Below are positions 24,115 through 34,145 of a stretch of DNA of 64,000 bases, piece after piece. A model generated the notes under the pieces. It searched no databases. It was not told the origin of the DNA and saw only the letters and a program-made list of their open reading frames with translations. This DNA is from Margaritifera margaritifera (lineage: Eukaryota > Mollusca > Bivalvia > Unionida > Margaritiferidae): NCBI GenBank assembly GCA_029931535.1, contig JAQPZY010001688.1, forward strand, positions 1,404,501 to 1,468,500, written 5' to 3'. Both the position numbers and the translations under genes were made by a program. How positions within the stretch are numbered: position 1 is the stretch's first letter; every line of letters begins with the position of its first letter.

Positions 24115-26200
24115 TCTTGTTGAGCGACGATAGATGGCAAAACTAACTACTTAATATCAATTATACTGGCGTGCGGCCAGTCGGCCATGTGCGAGTGTTT
24201 AATGGGCGCACGGCTCCTTATTTAATACACACAGCTCCCTAGCTGCATGGTTTCCCTACTTCGAGGGTTCATGGGAGGATGTGAAAATTTACACGTCATA
24301 TGAGTTGCCGGGCTGCAAACTGATCTGACGCATTACTGCGTGCACGGCACGCTGATTAATTTTATATCTGGAGAGGCGGACTGCACGGGCTCGGCAAGGG
24401 AGGCGCGAAGCGGCATGGAGGTACTGAAACTCCATGAATGTACATGATAAAATTCTGCCCAGTTAACTAAATCGGGCTGTCCCTAAAACCAATAATGTGT
24501 CAGTCACACATTTTAATTATGACAATAATTCAAGTTACAGAATTTCTGTATTTATTTCATTCAGTTTGAATTTTGTGTTCATAGTGTGCATGATGTTCCA
24601 AGATTTAAAACCAATCCGTTTGTTACTCCTTGTAATTTTGAATCCGCACGTTTTGTTTGTAAATCTTGGTTGTGTTTTTATGACGGTGGTTCCAAAAATA
24701 AACAAATTAGTGTTTTCAAATAGTATAATCGAAAGGGGTTTTTAAAATTGCGGCTGCGCCCGGTCTCGGGTGGGTCTTAATGGTGGTGAGTTCAATGGAC
24801 TGGGTCGACATCTCGCTTCTACGTGCCAGGTTTCATCACCGGTTGCTTTCTGCCCCTATTTCGGCCGTCCTTTTTTAATGCCCTGGTTTTTTTCCCCCGT
24901 GGTTAAGGCTCCAGCCAGCGTCTGTAGTCCAAGACCTCAAATACGCTTGGTGCATCTTCCATGTGTGGGTTCCAGGCTGACATGTTCAGCTCTTGCCCCG
25001 CTGTAACTTAATCGAGCTATCACCCTTTGAGACTGAATGGGGTTTAAGAAATAACAAACACGTATGCGAGTGACAATGGAAAAAATGTATTATCCTCTCG
25101 CACCAATGATTGTAAAATAAAGAAACAGGACACTCAACTAAGTACAAGAGAACATAATATGAACCCAATGGCAAAAAATGAAGAACAAATAAATAATTAT
25201 TTGGAATATTCAATACCACTGTGATATTGTATTTGATAGTCAAACACTATCGTGACTCTTGTCTCTATAGTCAACCACTATACTGACATTTCTCTTTATA
25301 GCCAAACACTACAATGACATTTCTCTTTATAGTTAAACACTATAATGACATTTGTCATGCATATGACCAATGTTTACTTGACACTTCATATGATACTCTT
25401 TACCCGCTTTCCCGGCTTGGTCACTTTAACCACTCTGGCCTTCCATGCACACACACATTGACACTTCTGGCGTTCTTTCATCTCCTTACTACAACGGCCT
25501 CTAGCTACATCTAGTTAGCCCACACCTAGTTAGCTGAATACAAGAAAACAACTTTCCAAATAATCTGCTTTCTGACTATCACCCAGATTAATAACATCTG
25601 AGCGTTTCAATCGAATCACTATCAACATAATTGAAATATTTCCGTACGTACGACTTTCTGTAATATACGAATGACGTACCATTGGTTGGCTAAAGATATG
25701 ATATGCCATAATTCTAATATACATGTACACATACCCAAACATCTTCAATATTAGTTATAATAACAAAAATAAACTACAAACAGGCGTACTGCATATATGC
25801 CCATATCCCTGTTAATAATCTGAACCGTATCATCTCTCGCAAGCAAATTACATAAACCATACACTCTTGGTGAATTAAACTAAAAGTATAATAAAAACCA
25901 TGCAAGCCTATATTATCACATTGAACGTGTTTTGCGAAACTGAACATTAATATCAACTGAAGAAAATGCGACTCGCTCAACTTGTGGACTCAAACTAGGC
26001 AAAACACAATGACAATCCCGCCCTGACAGCTAAACATACAAAGAGCTTCCCTCTAATGGCTGTCCAACTAAAAATTCCTAAGTAATATATAGTCGCGCGA
26101 GGTAACATGTATTACGTACGTGCCGCGCATGCAATGTAGGCGTCACGCGCTCGCAAGGAAAAGAGTACACTTGCAAAAATACTATGATGCGCCAAACACG
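24115..26200. other. Gene-free stretch
   Basis: No supported gene. 24750-25010 is relatively GC-rich and without A/T runs but has no coding or tRNA-like pattern I can confirm. Short frames at 24986-25980 look random. Confidence 0.4.
25235..25350. repeat. Tandem repeat of about 33 bp, four copies
   Basis: Units of the form TATAGTCAAACACTATCGTGAC followed in later copies by ATTTCTCTT. Copies vary at several positions. Confidence 0.75.
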
Positions 26201-26214
26201 TCACCTTAATAATA

Positions 26215-26800
26215 CTGGAATCTATTGAGATTTAGCCAAGCCATATCGGGTATTTCGAAACACCCGCCGGCATGGCAATTCGCTCGTGCTGCTCCGTGTA
26301 GTCGGCTGTCCGGGGTGAGCGGTCGACTATGTCTACACCGGAATTGGTTCGTGTGTGCCGATCGCGTCTCGGACACACATACCTGACTCGTGCATACCTC
26401 CCAAACGGTGAACCTTGACCAAAGTGTGTACTCTGACAGTGGAGCACATTCTTGTCGAATGTGTTGATTTCCACCCTGCAAGGCAGAAGTATTTTGACGT
26501 GCTTGAGGAAACTGTCCGAGGACATACTACGCGAGAAAATCGAGGAATATTTAAGGAAATGCAGTTTATACAAGAAATTTTAATCACGTTATAAGGATTT
26601 TAAATGCGTCATTTTTATGTTATTTTATGTAGATTTTACAGAATTTTTACGTCTTGACGTTTTGCTTACTTGTAAATTTATTTGGAAGGCTTTATCTTCC
26701 AAATTTGTGTGCAATTCATTTTTACAATTTTGGAACATACGCTTTTGTTGGCACGGTATAATCCATATACGCCATTACGTTTTGCATTTCAGAGATTCCA
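26215..26800 (+). pseudogene. I-type LINE C-terminal and 3' UTR fragment
   Basis: At 26420-26500 the plus strand gives LTVEHILVECVDFHPARQKYF, the cysteine/histidine motif after LINE RNase H, preceded by a decayed Thr-x-Leu-Thr-like region at 26370-26400. The 3' UTR carries the conserved hairpin TTTGGAAG-CTTTAT-CTTCCAAA (26680-26705). The copy is closely related to the one at 11.8-12.5 kb and in the same orientation. Two minus-strand frames over the coding part are shadows. Confidence 0.6.
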
Positions 26801-27940
26801 CACCCCGTCTCTTTAGAAATGCCTCCAAAAGTAGCTATGCTACGTTGTTGGGGTCTGTTTGGTACTGCGAAGTTCATCCACCAATAAAACTTTTCTGCGT
26901 TGTCCGTTACCTCAGGGAAGTCAAACGTGCGTCAGGTGAAGAGTGGCTTTTCCGTCGGTGATGTTGAACTCGTCACTGGATTGTTGGACGTGTTGAATTT
27001 TGGAAGATGTTTATTCTGCAAGTGTACTAAACTCGATCCAGACAGGATCGTATTTGGCGACAAAAGGACGTAGTCGTCTCTTAGCTTTTGAATGCTCGTT
27101 AGAAAGGTGTGATCTTTTCATGATGATTGTTGATTCAAATACGATATTAATCCGTTACTTCTCTCGCCTCATATAGAGCTATTCTCTCTACCTATGTTTG
27201 TGAGAATGACTTGCTATACTTTAAATTTGACAAAGTCGAAATGTCTGCGTGAAATAGAAAGCCATGTGAATTTTGTTTTTTAAACTTGTACCAACTCACA
27301 ACTTTACATGTGTCACGAGAACAATTTCTATCCTATGTTTACTGTTTTCAAAATAATGTTTTTTTTAAAAAAAAAAACAATCCAGTAACAAGCAATTAAC
27401 ATTAGGTCACCCTTGTTATGAGATTCCGCAAACTAATAATAAAATTGACGTCCTACATTTCTGACCTTTACCATTCTCTATGCACTCCCCTCTCACTGCA
27501 GCGTAATCTTGAATCAAAGAAACCAAATTTGTTTTCACCTTTTGGCATACGAAATGTTTGTTGGATACTTATAAAAAATTTGGGTATTGGATAGTATCTA
27601 ATAAATTTAACATTACATTTCCCGTTATGACCCCCTAGTGCCCAATGGTCAATTTCCATAGGTTTAACATAAACAAATGTTAATTCGCCTCCCTCCCCCC
27701 TTATTCCCCATATAGCTACTCCTGTTCTCTCAGAAACCAAATCCGTTTCCACCTTTTGGCATACGAATTCTTCCTCATTTTGAAACGGCAAAAAAAAAAA
27801 AAAAGAAAGAAGAAACAAATGTTGGAAATACTGCAAATTTCTATATTTCAAAGTCACCACCTTCATCCCCCCCCCCCCCCGCCAAGTTATATTTAATATT
27901 TGCGAATTCAAAAAGTCTTTAACCAAAAATCTTCCAGGTT
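26801..27940. other. No gene; internal duplicated segment
   Basis: Two similar segments at about 27505-27560 and 27735-27790 share CACCTTTTGGCATACGAA. A C12 run sits at 27869 and A runs at 27368 and 27790. No coding sequence supported; the long minus frame here crosses these low-complexity runs. Confidence 0.4.
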
Positions 27941-27969
27941 TTGAAAGTAATTTCAATGCAACCAGGACT

Positions 27970-29160
27970 TCCTATCGCGGTTGTATGTTCCTGTATACAT
28001 ATGGTTGAAAAGATAGAGACCGGGTTGGAGCTGCCGTTGTACCAGACGATGGCACAATTTCGAGCCGGTTACCGGATAAAGGCACCATTTTTACTGCAGA
28101 AATTACAGCCATACTCAGATCTTTGAACTACATTGAAAATTCTCAAAAAAACAAAATTCGTCATTTTTTCCGATTTCTTTAAGTCTTGAGAAACATTAAA
28201 TTTACAACCCTTAATATCTAAGATCTTAACAGAAAGATGCTTTACTTGCACAGCTGGATAAAAGTATTCTGTACTGTTGGCTGCCTAGTCACATTGGCAT
28301 GAAGGGTACTGAAAATGAAGTTAAAGCAACCAAAGCTGTCCTGCAGTTACCTGTTTTCGAATAGAAGATTCCATATACTGACTCAAGATATTGTATAACT
28401 GAATATTCTTCTTGGCAAATCATGTTGAACGAAAACTCAACAAACAAGTTCCGTAGCATCAAACCCATCATTGGATGTTGGCGTCCCTTACATGGAACAA
28501 ATGGCAGAAATAAGATGGTATTGTGCCAATCGCGTATATGACACGCATACATCCTTGTCATTCGTTTCAAGAATTGTACATGTGCTACCTTTATATTTTT
28601 TATGTATACCTTTTGACAGAATTTTAACATTTTTACCGTTCATATTTTATTTTGTAATACTTCATGTTTTCTGGTGTTCTTTATTTTTGCATCTTTAGAA
28701 CTAGACTTTTTTTTTCACCATATATTCATTGCTGTGTTGAGGTGCTATTAAACGCCGATGGATACATACTTGCCTGCCTCATGAAGATTGAACCTCGACT
28801 CAAGTGCATACTCTGGTATTATCCACTGACGGTGAAAGACATTCTAGTCAAGTGTATCGGATTACACCCTGTGACAGAAGATTTGTGTATGCGTGTGTCT
28901 GTGAATTCGATTAAGGAACTTTATGATAATGTGCCACCGGAGAAAATCTTGGACTTTTTTTTTAGGGAATGTGGTTTACATAACCAATTTGCACTATTTA
29001 TTTTAAAGATTGTACGTCGTTTACCTTTATACTGTATTTTATATATATTTTACAGAATTTTAACATCCTTACCGATATATTTTATCTTGTTCAGGTTTTC
29101 ATTTGTTTTGAAGACTTTATGTGCCTAAGGTTTGTACATTTATTCAGTTATACATCTTTA
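27970..29160 (+). pseudogene. I-type LINE fragment(s): RNase H to C-terminus
   Basis: At 28010-28135 the RNase H start is readable in pieces (KDRDRVGAAVVPDDGT, then FTAEITAILRSLNYIE). At 28275 comes CWLPSHIGMKGTENEVK. A second copy of the C-terminal region follows at 28770-28970, with YPLTVKDILVKCIGLHPVTE and FFRECGLH near its end. The C-terminus appears twice, so this may be two overlapping insertions. Stops and frame changes are frequent. Confidence 0.65.
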
Positions 29161-29178
29161 CTATTAATATGCACCATT

Positions 29179-29292
29179 TAAGAGTTTAATGTTGTTTTTC
29201 CCGAGTTTAAGGTGCCGAATCACACAGCAAATACTGAGAGTTTATACCACAATAAACAAAAAAAAAAAAACAAAAACAACATTAAACTCTTA
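29179..29292. repeat. Perfect 21-bp inverted repeat, hairpin-like
   Basis: Arms 29179-29199 (TAAGAGTTTAATGTTGTTTT plus T) and 29272-29292 are exact reverse complements, separated by about 72 bp. Could be a very short MITE; the flanking bases do not give a convincing duplication. Confidence 0.8.
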
Positions 29293-30479
29293 TAATATTT
29301 CTACTAATTGTATTCATTATTTTTGTCATTTTGCTTTAATTTTATTACTTGTTATCCTTTTGACTCTTCATTCACCATATGAATACAAGTTTTGGGTTCC
29401 TTCCTGGTTTTCGTATCATTTTGACTCTTCTTTCACCATATGAATAAAAGTTTTGGGTTCCTGGTACGTAGCTGTTTATAGAACGGGAGATTATCCAGCA
29501 TTGGCGTAATAACTACGTCATCAAACAAGTAATTCAACCAATGGTATCCTATGTAAGATTTTCAACATTAATAGGATTGTCTACATATTTTACACAAATG
29601 AACATGTATTCTGAGTGGATGGTCAATATTCAAAGTAAAGCTATCAAGTACTTTTAGACATAAAAATGACGAAGATTTTAATGCATTCATGGACTGATCG
29701 AAAGTGATTTGGCAGATTCATTACTGTCCAGACTCGTGAGTAACCTATTTTCGTGTTTATAAAAGGCTAGGCATGTCGATGCATTAGGTTATTGAAGCTA
29801 CGTGATCAGTTTTGTTTGTCCACACACATACACACACGCATTTCTAAAATAATTAGTAGTTATTTTTTTATCCAGAATCTTTTGTCAGTGAAAAAATAAT
29901 TGTTTACAGCCTAATCCCCATACCCAGTCAAATATGTGACATCAGTGTAGAAAATAAATATACAGATACACAGAAGAACAGATAGAAATAAAGACTTGAT
30001 GTGGAATGCTGTTGGTGCAAAAAGTTATTTTACACAGGAAATCATAACAGCAAGCATAATTATTTTGTTTATTTGTAAAATTTGTGTTTATTATTATCAA
30101 CACTTTTCAAGCAATATTGTAATCAGAATTACGACTCAACATACCTGTAAAAATCAAACAATTGTATGAAAAGTTCAAGTATTTACTGTTCTAATTTGTA
30201 CTTGTATATAACTATTTGTTCTGCATTTTCTGAATCCCACCTATAATTAATAATTGGAAATTGCCATTAAATTTATAATAATAACCAGAAGTGATATATG
30301 TTTTATATTATCGTACATTTAGCATGGATAGTTGACATGGGGTACTCAACTTGAAAAGCAAATATTTTCGTAACTTGTTCGGGAAAATGAATTTTATTTT
30401 TAGTTGGAATTAAACTGGAAGGTGTAGTTATTGAAATGCCAGGTGGAGTGTGTGATGAAACCCGTCATAGAGTTCATTG
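29293..30479. other. No gene; tandem duplication
   Basis: Two copies of a roughly 58-bp unit at about 29356-29405 and 29414-29463 share TTTTGACTCTTC and TTTCACCATATGAATA then AAGTTTTGGGTTCC. The remainder is AT-rich with no supported gene. Confidence 0.5.
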
Positions 30480-30695
30480 TGTGTTGTGAGAGTGCCTGTA
30501 AAGAAATTTGTTTCAGATACAAAACAAATTAATTGAGTGGTACTGGTTGGGTATACATAACAAATTAATTGAGTGGTACTGGTTGGGTATGCAGGGGTCA
30601 TTTGGTACTGCAGAAGAATCTGGAGGAGAGAGTGCAATCTTAGAACTTGCATTGGATATAATTTTACTCATTTGTTGCGATGTCGAGTACTGGGC
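30480..30695 (-). pseudogene. Crypton-like recombinase pseudogene, C-terminal half
   Basis: On the minus strand the frame continues the recombinase fragment found on the other side of the Polinton: directly from the target duplication it reads KTLHKAQYSTSQQMSKIIS and ends at a stop near 30480. A 36-bp tandem duplication (30525-30560 and 30561-30595) encodes IPNQYHSINL twice. The Polinton therefore landed within this older gene, near its 3' end. It was probably already dead, since frame changes occur in the other half. Confidence 0.65.
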
Positions 30696-30701
30696 CTTGT
30701 G

Positions 30702-30941
30702 AGTAGTGGGGGGGGGGGGTGGGGGGGGGGGTGGGGGTGACTGAGACCAAAAATTTAGGGGGTGGCACTATAGACCAATTTGGTCTGTAGAGGCCCCAAA
30801 CGGAGTTTTAACGTGGTGGGGGGCACTATAGACCAATACGGGAGTTTAACATGGCGGGGGTCTCTATAGGGACAACGGGAGGGAGGGAGGGAATAGAATT
30901 AATCTTTCTTGATAAAGGGTGGTCCTGATAAGGACCATTGG
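30702..30941. repeat. Left terminal inverted repeat of the Polinton
   Basis: Begins AGTAGTGGG followed by long G tracts to 30738, then pairs with the right end through ACTGAGACCAAAAATTTAGG and the GAGGGAGGGAGGG tract. Its inner edge contains a histone-type stem-loop on the minus strand. The G tract is longer than on the right side, which is why the two repeats differ in length. Two internal CACTATAGACCAAT motifs are spaced about 60 bp apart. Confidence 0.93.
30901..30941 (-). terminator. Histone-type 3' stem-loop in left terminal repeat
   Basis: On the minus strand, 19 nt after the stop of the leftmost gene: GGTCCT-TATC-AGGACC, then ACCC and the downstream element CAAGAAAGATT. CAAGAAAGA is the classical U7 target of sea urchin histone genes. 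The stem pairs perfectly. Confidence 0.85.
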
Positions 30942-30954
30942 AGGAGGAATAATT

Positions 30955-31539
30955 TTATTTCCTCCAACGTTTAGTAAAGAAGTTTAGGAAGGTGGTGGAT
31001 CTTTTTTTCTTGGTTGGAAGTGTTGGTGGTAGCCAGTCAGGATGTTTCATCCGCCTGAATTTATCTTGGAGTTTCATCCAATTTAAATTCAACCGTTCAA
31101 ATTCCTTTTCTTTCCTGGCCTGTTCTTTCTTGGAGCGTTCAAGAGCCCACAAGATTTTAATCTGAGCTACTTCCTTTTCTGAAACTTTCTTTAACAATAC
31201 CTTCACCATGTGAAGGTTCACCTCTTCTCGCCTGGAGTTACTGGCGGGTGGATACAACCATTCATCTTGTTGAACAAGGTGAAGGAAGTTCTCCACTTCA
31301 TGCAGTAAATCCAGGCTCTTCTTGATGAACCCCACACGGCAAGGGGTTGAGGAAGTTTTTACTCTTTCCTCCACCAAAACATCATTCACCAACTTCCTCG
31401 CTGAAATAAGAGCCGCTAGTTGGCTGGTGACAAATGGTTTGGTGGTAGGATATCTCCACCAATACTCCAACCTTTCCATCAACGACTCCACATCCACCAT
31501 CCTATCCCAAGCTTCCTGCAACAATTCTACCGTATTCAT
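30955..31539 (-). CDS. Accessory helical protein with two repeated modules
   Basis: A 194-residue charged protein, leftmost gene of the element, transcribed outward. It contains two copies of a roughly 55-residue helical module: residues 1-60 (LLQEAWDRM, VESLMERLEYWW, LVNDVLVEE) and about 68-125 (KKSLDLLHEVENFLHLV, VLLKKVSEKE). A coiled-coil region with LERSKKEQARKEKEFERLN and the motif LNWMKLQDK follows, then a basic C-terminus ending FTKRWRK. The second module is homologous to the orphan gene at 23.5 kb, and single modules occur in the two genes at the right end. Function unknown. A TATA box (AAATATAAAG) and the shared accessory promoter motif lie upstream at 31581-31622, and a histone-type 3' end follows the stop. 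Confidence 0.8.
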   Translation of the reverse strand: MNTVELLQEAWDRMVDVESLMERLEYWWRYPTTKPFVTSQLAALISARKLVNDVLVEERVKTSSTPCRVGFIKKSLDLLHEVENFLHLVQQDEWLYPPASNSRREEVNLHMVKVLLKKVSEKEVAQIKILWALERSKKEQARKEKEFERLNLNWMKLQDKFRRMKHPDWLPPTLPTKKKRSTTFLNFFTKRWRK

Positions 31540-31580
31540 TCTTCAGTGTGAAGTGTGAATGGCGTTACTGTGGATGGCAC

Positions 31581-31622
31581 CGCTTTATATTTGAGAAGCG
31601 CGGACGTGATGGAAAACATCCC
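31581..31622 (-). promoter_or_regulatory. Accessory promoter, copy 1 (TATA plus conserved motif)
   Basis: Minus strand: GATGTTTTCCATCACGTCCG then CGCTTCTCAAATATAAAGCG. The core TTTTCC.TC.CGTCCGCGC recurs upstream of both right-end genes (45057-45096 and 46098-46136) at the same distance from a TATA-like box. The TATA box is about 50 bp before the ATG. Confidence 0.7.
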
Positions 31623-31792
31623 CCTTTTTTTCCCCAAAAACACACACCACACTATCCTTTTTTCTATATCAAACACACAAAACATACAAGGTGAGAATGT
31701 TTTTTTTTTGAGGGGTAGATTATGACAAAAAAAAAATATACAAACATATATAAACACACACACACACACATATATTGGCAATTTAAATAATT

Positions 31793-31834
31793 AATCTTTT
31801 CTTGAAAAAATGGGTGGTCCTAAAAAGGACCGTT
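31793..31834 (-). terminator. Histone-type 3' stem-loop
   Basis: Minus strand: CAACGGTCCT-TTTT-AGGACC-ACCCA, then a downstream element CAAGAAAAGATT. It is a perfect 6-bp stem, 28 nt after the stop of the small basic gene to its right. A GTT repeat (31832-31856) separates gene and stem. Confidence 0.85.
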
Positions 31835-31858
31835 GTTTTTGTTGTTGTTGTTGTTGTT

Positions 31859-32089
31859 TTAACATGAGCATCTCATAGAGGGTTTTCTTTTCCTTAAACT
31901 TCTTCTGACTTCGGGCCCATACAACAAAACCCTCTTTAGACAGCCTTGTCTCTCCACATAAGTCTGTCTATGCCATGTAGCTGTGTCTGTAATTTTTGTG
32001 GTAGCCCATGAAGCTTTTACATACATGAGGAATGCTGGATTAAACAGCATTCCTGAAACAATGTTGGAGGATTCCACGCTAACCCACAT
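31859..32089 (-). CDS. Small basic accessory protein, unknown
   Basis: 76 residues starting MWVSVESSN; the C-terminal third is strongly basic (RRSLRKRKPSMRC) and ends with two cysteines. No family is recognised. It is transcribed leftward from the divergent promoter region at 32090-32328, with TATATATA about 65 bp before the ATG. The histone-type 3' signal directly after it supports a real transcription unit. Confidence 0.6.
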   Translation of the reverse strand: MWVSVESSNIVSGMLFNPAFLMYVKASWATTKITDTATWHRQTYVERQGCLKRVLLYGPEVRRSLRKRKPSMRCSC

Positions 32090-32328
32090 GATTTTTTAGT
32101 CTTTAGGAGTGGTCTTGGAGAAAACCGGTGAAGCTTTATGAAACCAGCGGTTGTATATATACCTTACGATAGGATTGAAATGGATCGAAATCAACTACCA
32201 ATCCAAACGCGCGTTACAAGTCGGTCGGGTCTTCTTCCAATGGGAAGAGAGCGGGGGTGTGACGTCATCTCGGGTATAAAGGTATCGTAGCGTTCGTAGG
32301 GGGTTTATTACTTTTTTCGACAGCCTTC
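32090..32328. promoter_or_regulatory. Divergent promoter with TATA boxes and a CRE
   Basis: Separates the leftward and rightward gene sets. Rightward: TGACGTCA (CRE/ATF site, about 32259-32266), then GGGTATAAAGG (32273-32283) about 50 bp before the ATG at 32329. Leftward: TATATATA around 32150-32158 on the minus strand. A second TGACGTCA occurs before the last gene near 46043. Confidence 0.65.
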
Positions 32329-32968
32329 ATGGAGACTGAAAAGACAATTACTACAACAATGTATTGGAGTGAGCCTTCAATGATTAATGCTGCTGCATTA
32401 TTGAACTTCCGGCCGGAAGACTTTGATTTAGATTTACTAAATCAAGAGTTTGAGAATACTACTGCTACTACTGTACCAATGGTGGATGAATTTAAAAAAA
32501 GACAAATGGAAGAGATGGAAAATTTTGTAAAAAAGCAACGAGAAGAGGAAGAAATGTTTCTTCTTCTTCAACAACAGCAGAAAGAAGAAGAAGAGAGAAG
32601 AAAACAAAGTGAAGAAGAAATCAGACAGCAGCAGCAGTTACAAGAGGAGGAGAAGAAGGAAACAGGAAAGGAAGGCATCAGTCTTCAAGAAAAAACTAAG
32701 TCTGTTAGAAGAGATATTATATGAGTTAAAATGGATGACCAATGTCTATAAGTATTCTTTAACTCATCAACCACCTAAACGAAAAAGACCATCACGGGCT
32801 AAACAACATTCTTCTTCTAAGCCTTCCAGTGCTGGTGAGATGCCACCACCACCACCAACGCCACCACCAGTGACTACCACCATAATGAAAACACCATCAG
32901 TAGCAGCAGCATTAACAGGATATGGATTGGGCCGTGGTAAAGGACTACGGCATTTGAAGTTGATTTGA
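32329..32968 (+). pseudogene. Coiled-coil accessory protein, frame-broken
   Basis: The ATG at 32329 opens a 131-codon frame. It has an acidic N-terminus (RPEDFDLDLLNQEFEN) and a long Glu/Gln/Lys coiled coil. Similarity then continues in the +1-shifted frame from about 32650 to 32968, with FKKKLSLLEEILYELKWM, a basic PPKRKRPSRAK stretch that could be a nuclear signal, a proline run and a glycine-rich GYGLGRGKGLRHLK end. One frame change in the Gln/Glu-rich DNA at about 32640-32690 explains the split. The combined length would be near 210 residues. A histone-type stem-loop follows, after an A31 tract. Function unknown; coiled-coil proteins of this shape occur in Polintons. Confidence 0.65.
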
Positions 32969-32983
32969 AAGTTTTTGTTTTTG

Positions 32984-33014
<31 letters not shown>

Positions 33015-33016
<2 letters not shown>

Positions 33017-33058
33017 AACGGTCCTTCTAAGGACCACCAGATTTCTAGAAAAGAAATC
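33015..33058 (+). terminator. Histone-type 3' stem-loop
   Basis: CCAACGGTCCT-TCTA-AGGACC-ACCAG, then CTAGAAAAGAAAT as the purine-rich element. The 6-bp stem is perfect. It lies about 50 nt beyond the stop of the coiled-coil gene, directly after a genomic tract of 31 A residues (32984-33014). Confidence 0.82.
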
Positions 33059-33257
33059 AAATTGCCAAAAATCAAGTTAAAACTTAAAAAAATCCCATGG
33101 TAAAAGTGTGAGTGCGTGCGTGCGTGCATTTCTACTCTAAAACAAAATAACACAAAACCACTTACTTTTTTTCTCTCCAGTCTGGTGTATTCATCCATTT
33201 TTTTTTTACAAAATAATTCAACAATATAACATATAACACCAAAAAAAAAAACAAAGT

Positions 33258-33575
33258 TCACTTTCTGTAATGCTTGTGTGGCTTGAATCGAAACACAGGA
33301 ATCATAGTTTCCTTTTCTTTTTCATTCTCACTGTCTCTCTTGTGTTTCTTTAATTTCTTCTTCATAGGAATCATGTTTTCCTTTTCTTCTTCTTCTTCTT
33401 CATTCTCACTGTCTTCCATTCTTCTTTCTCTCTTCTTACTTTTCTTAATGATATGTTCTTCTTCTTCTTCTAGGTTTGTTGTTTTTGAATCAGCTTCGTC
33501 CCTCTCCTCTGCTAGAGTTTCTTCTTCTTGTTCTTTCTTCTGAGGGCATTCCGAAGACCAATGTCCTGGTCCCAA
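33258..33575 (-). CDS. Possible Glu/Lys-rich protein, uncertain
   Basis: A 105-codon minus-strand frame rich in GAA/GAG (EEEEEHIIKKSKKRERR) and ending FKPHKHYRK. It overlaps the start of the BIR gene on the other strand. It has no histone-type 3' signal. Low-complexity GAAGAA DNA easily keeps a frame open, so this may be chance. Confidence 0.3.
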   Translation of the reverse strand: MGPGHWSSECPQKKEQEEETLAEERDEADSKTTNLEEEEEHIIKKSKKRERRMEDSENEEEEEEKENMIPMKKKLKKHKRDSENEKEKETMIPVFRFKPHKHYRK

Positions 33576-33812
33576 GACAAGTGGCCAAAATATTTAAATG
33601 GACCTAAACCCGAAGCTTTAGCCAGATCTGGATTTTTTTACGTGGGAGAAGGAGATCAAGTGAAGTGTTTCAGTTGCGGTGTAAGACTTCGCCATTGGGA
33701 GGCTTACGACTTAGCTGACATCGAACATGCTCGATGGTCTCCGCATTGTCAGTTCTTACCTTTAGTGGCTCGAGAAGAATACGGATACGATGAACCAGAT
33801 ACCAAGAAGTAA
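33561..33812 (+). CDS. Single-BIR protein (IAP-like)
   Basis: An 83-residue protein consisting almost only of a baculovirus IAP repeat. WPKYLNG and LARSGFFYVGEGD precede the zinc site, which has exactly the BIR spacing C-x2-C-x16-H-x6-C: CFSC, then EHARWSPHC. There is no RING domain and no second BIR. Proteins of this family bind caspases or IAP antagonists, or act in cell division; a role in blocking host cell death is a family-based guess. The ATG at 33561 is chosen because it begins just before the conserved WP. The end overlaps the next gene by 23 bp in another frame. Capture from the host is likely, since BIR genes are abundant in molluscs. Confidence 0.85.
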   Translation: MSWSQDKWPKYLNGPKPEALARSGFFYVGEGDQVKCFSCGVRLRHWEAYDLADIEHARWSPHCQFLPLVAREEYGYDEPDTKK

Positions 33813-34143
33813 TACGTTGGAGGAGAATACTTCTTCTTTAGAAGAATACATTACTGGTTTACCTTTAGAGTTGCAAGAACGCATTTTTCAGTATATTCCT
33901 CCTACCTTAGAAGAACGTATTGGTAGATTACCTTTGGACATACGAGAACGGATTTACCAAGAATTTGTTCAAATTCAAGTGAAACGTAAAGAACAGTTAC
34001 ATCCTTTACGACAGACCTGTTGTAACCAATGGTATTTGAAGACGATAAGACATTTGATTGCTAATAAGATATTCAAATGGTCAGACATTGATGAAGATCT
34101 ACATCACCATTTTAAGAAATTGGTGGGGCCACCTACAATGTAG
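33790..34143 (+). CDS. F-box-like repeat protein 1
   Basis: 117 residues with two F-box-like helices, GLPLELQERIFQYI and RLPLDIRERIYQEF, followed by VQIQVKRKEQ and a basic helical tail. The Leu-Pro-x-(E/D)-(I/L)-x-x-x-Ile pattern is that of an F-box start, but the motif is short, so SCF recruitment is only a suggestion. Two more genes downstream carry the same module, so the region arose by tandem duplication. The ATG overlaps the end of the BIR gene. Confidence 0.6.
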   Translation: MNQIPRSNTLEENTSSLEEYITGLPLELQERIFQYIPPTLEERIGRLPLDIRERIYQEFVQIQVKRKEQLHPLRQTCCNQWYLKTIRHLIANKIFKWSDIDEDLHHHFKKLVGPPTM

Positions 34144-34145
34144 CA

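Noticed and set aside
24750..25010. GC-richer segment considered as a tRNA-derived SINE head
   Set aside because: No convincing A and B box pair at the right spacing was seen.
27468..27956. 162-codon minus-strand frame
   Set aside because: It crosses A, C and T homopolymers and a duplicated non-coding segment and lies antisense to LINE debris.
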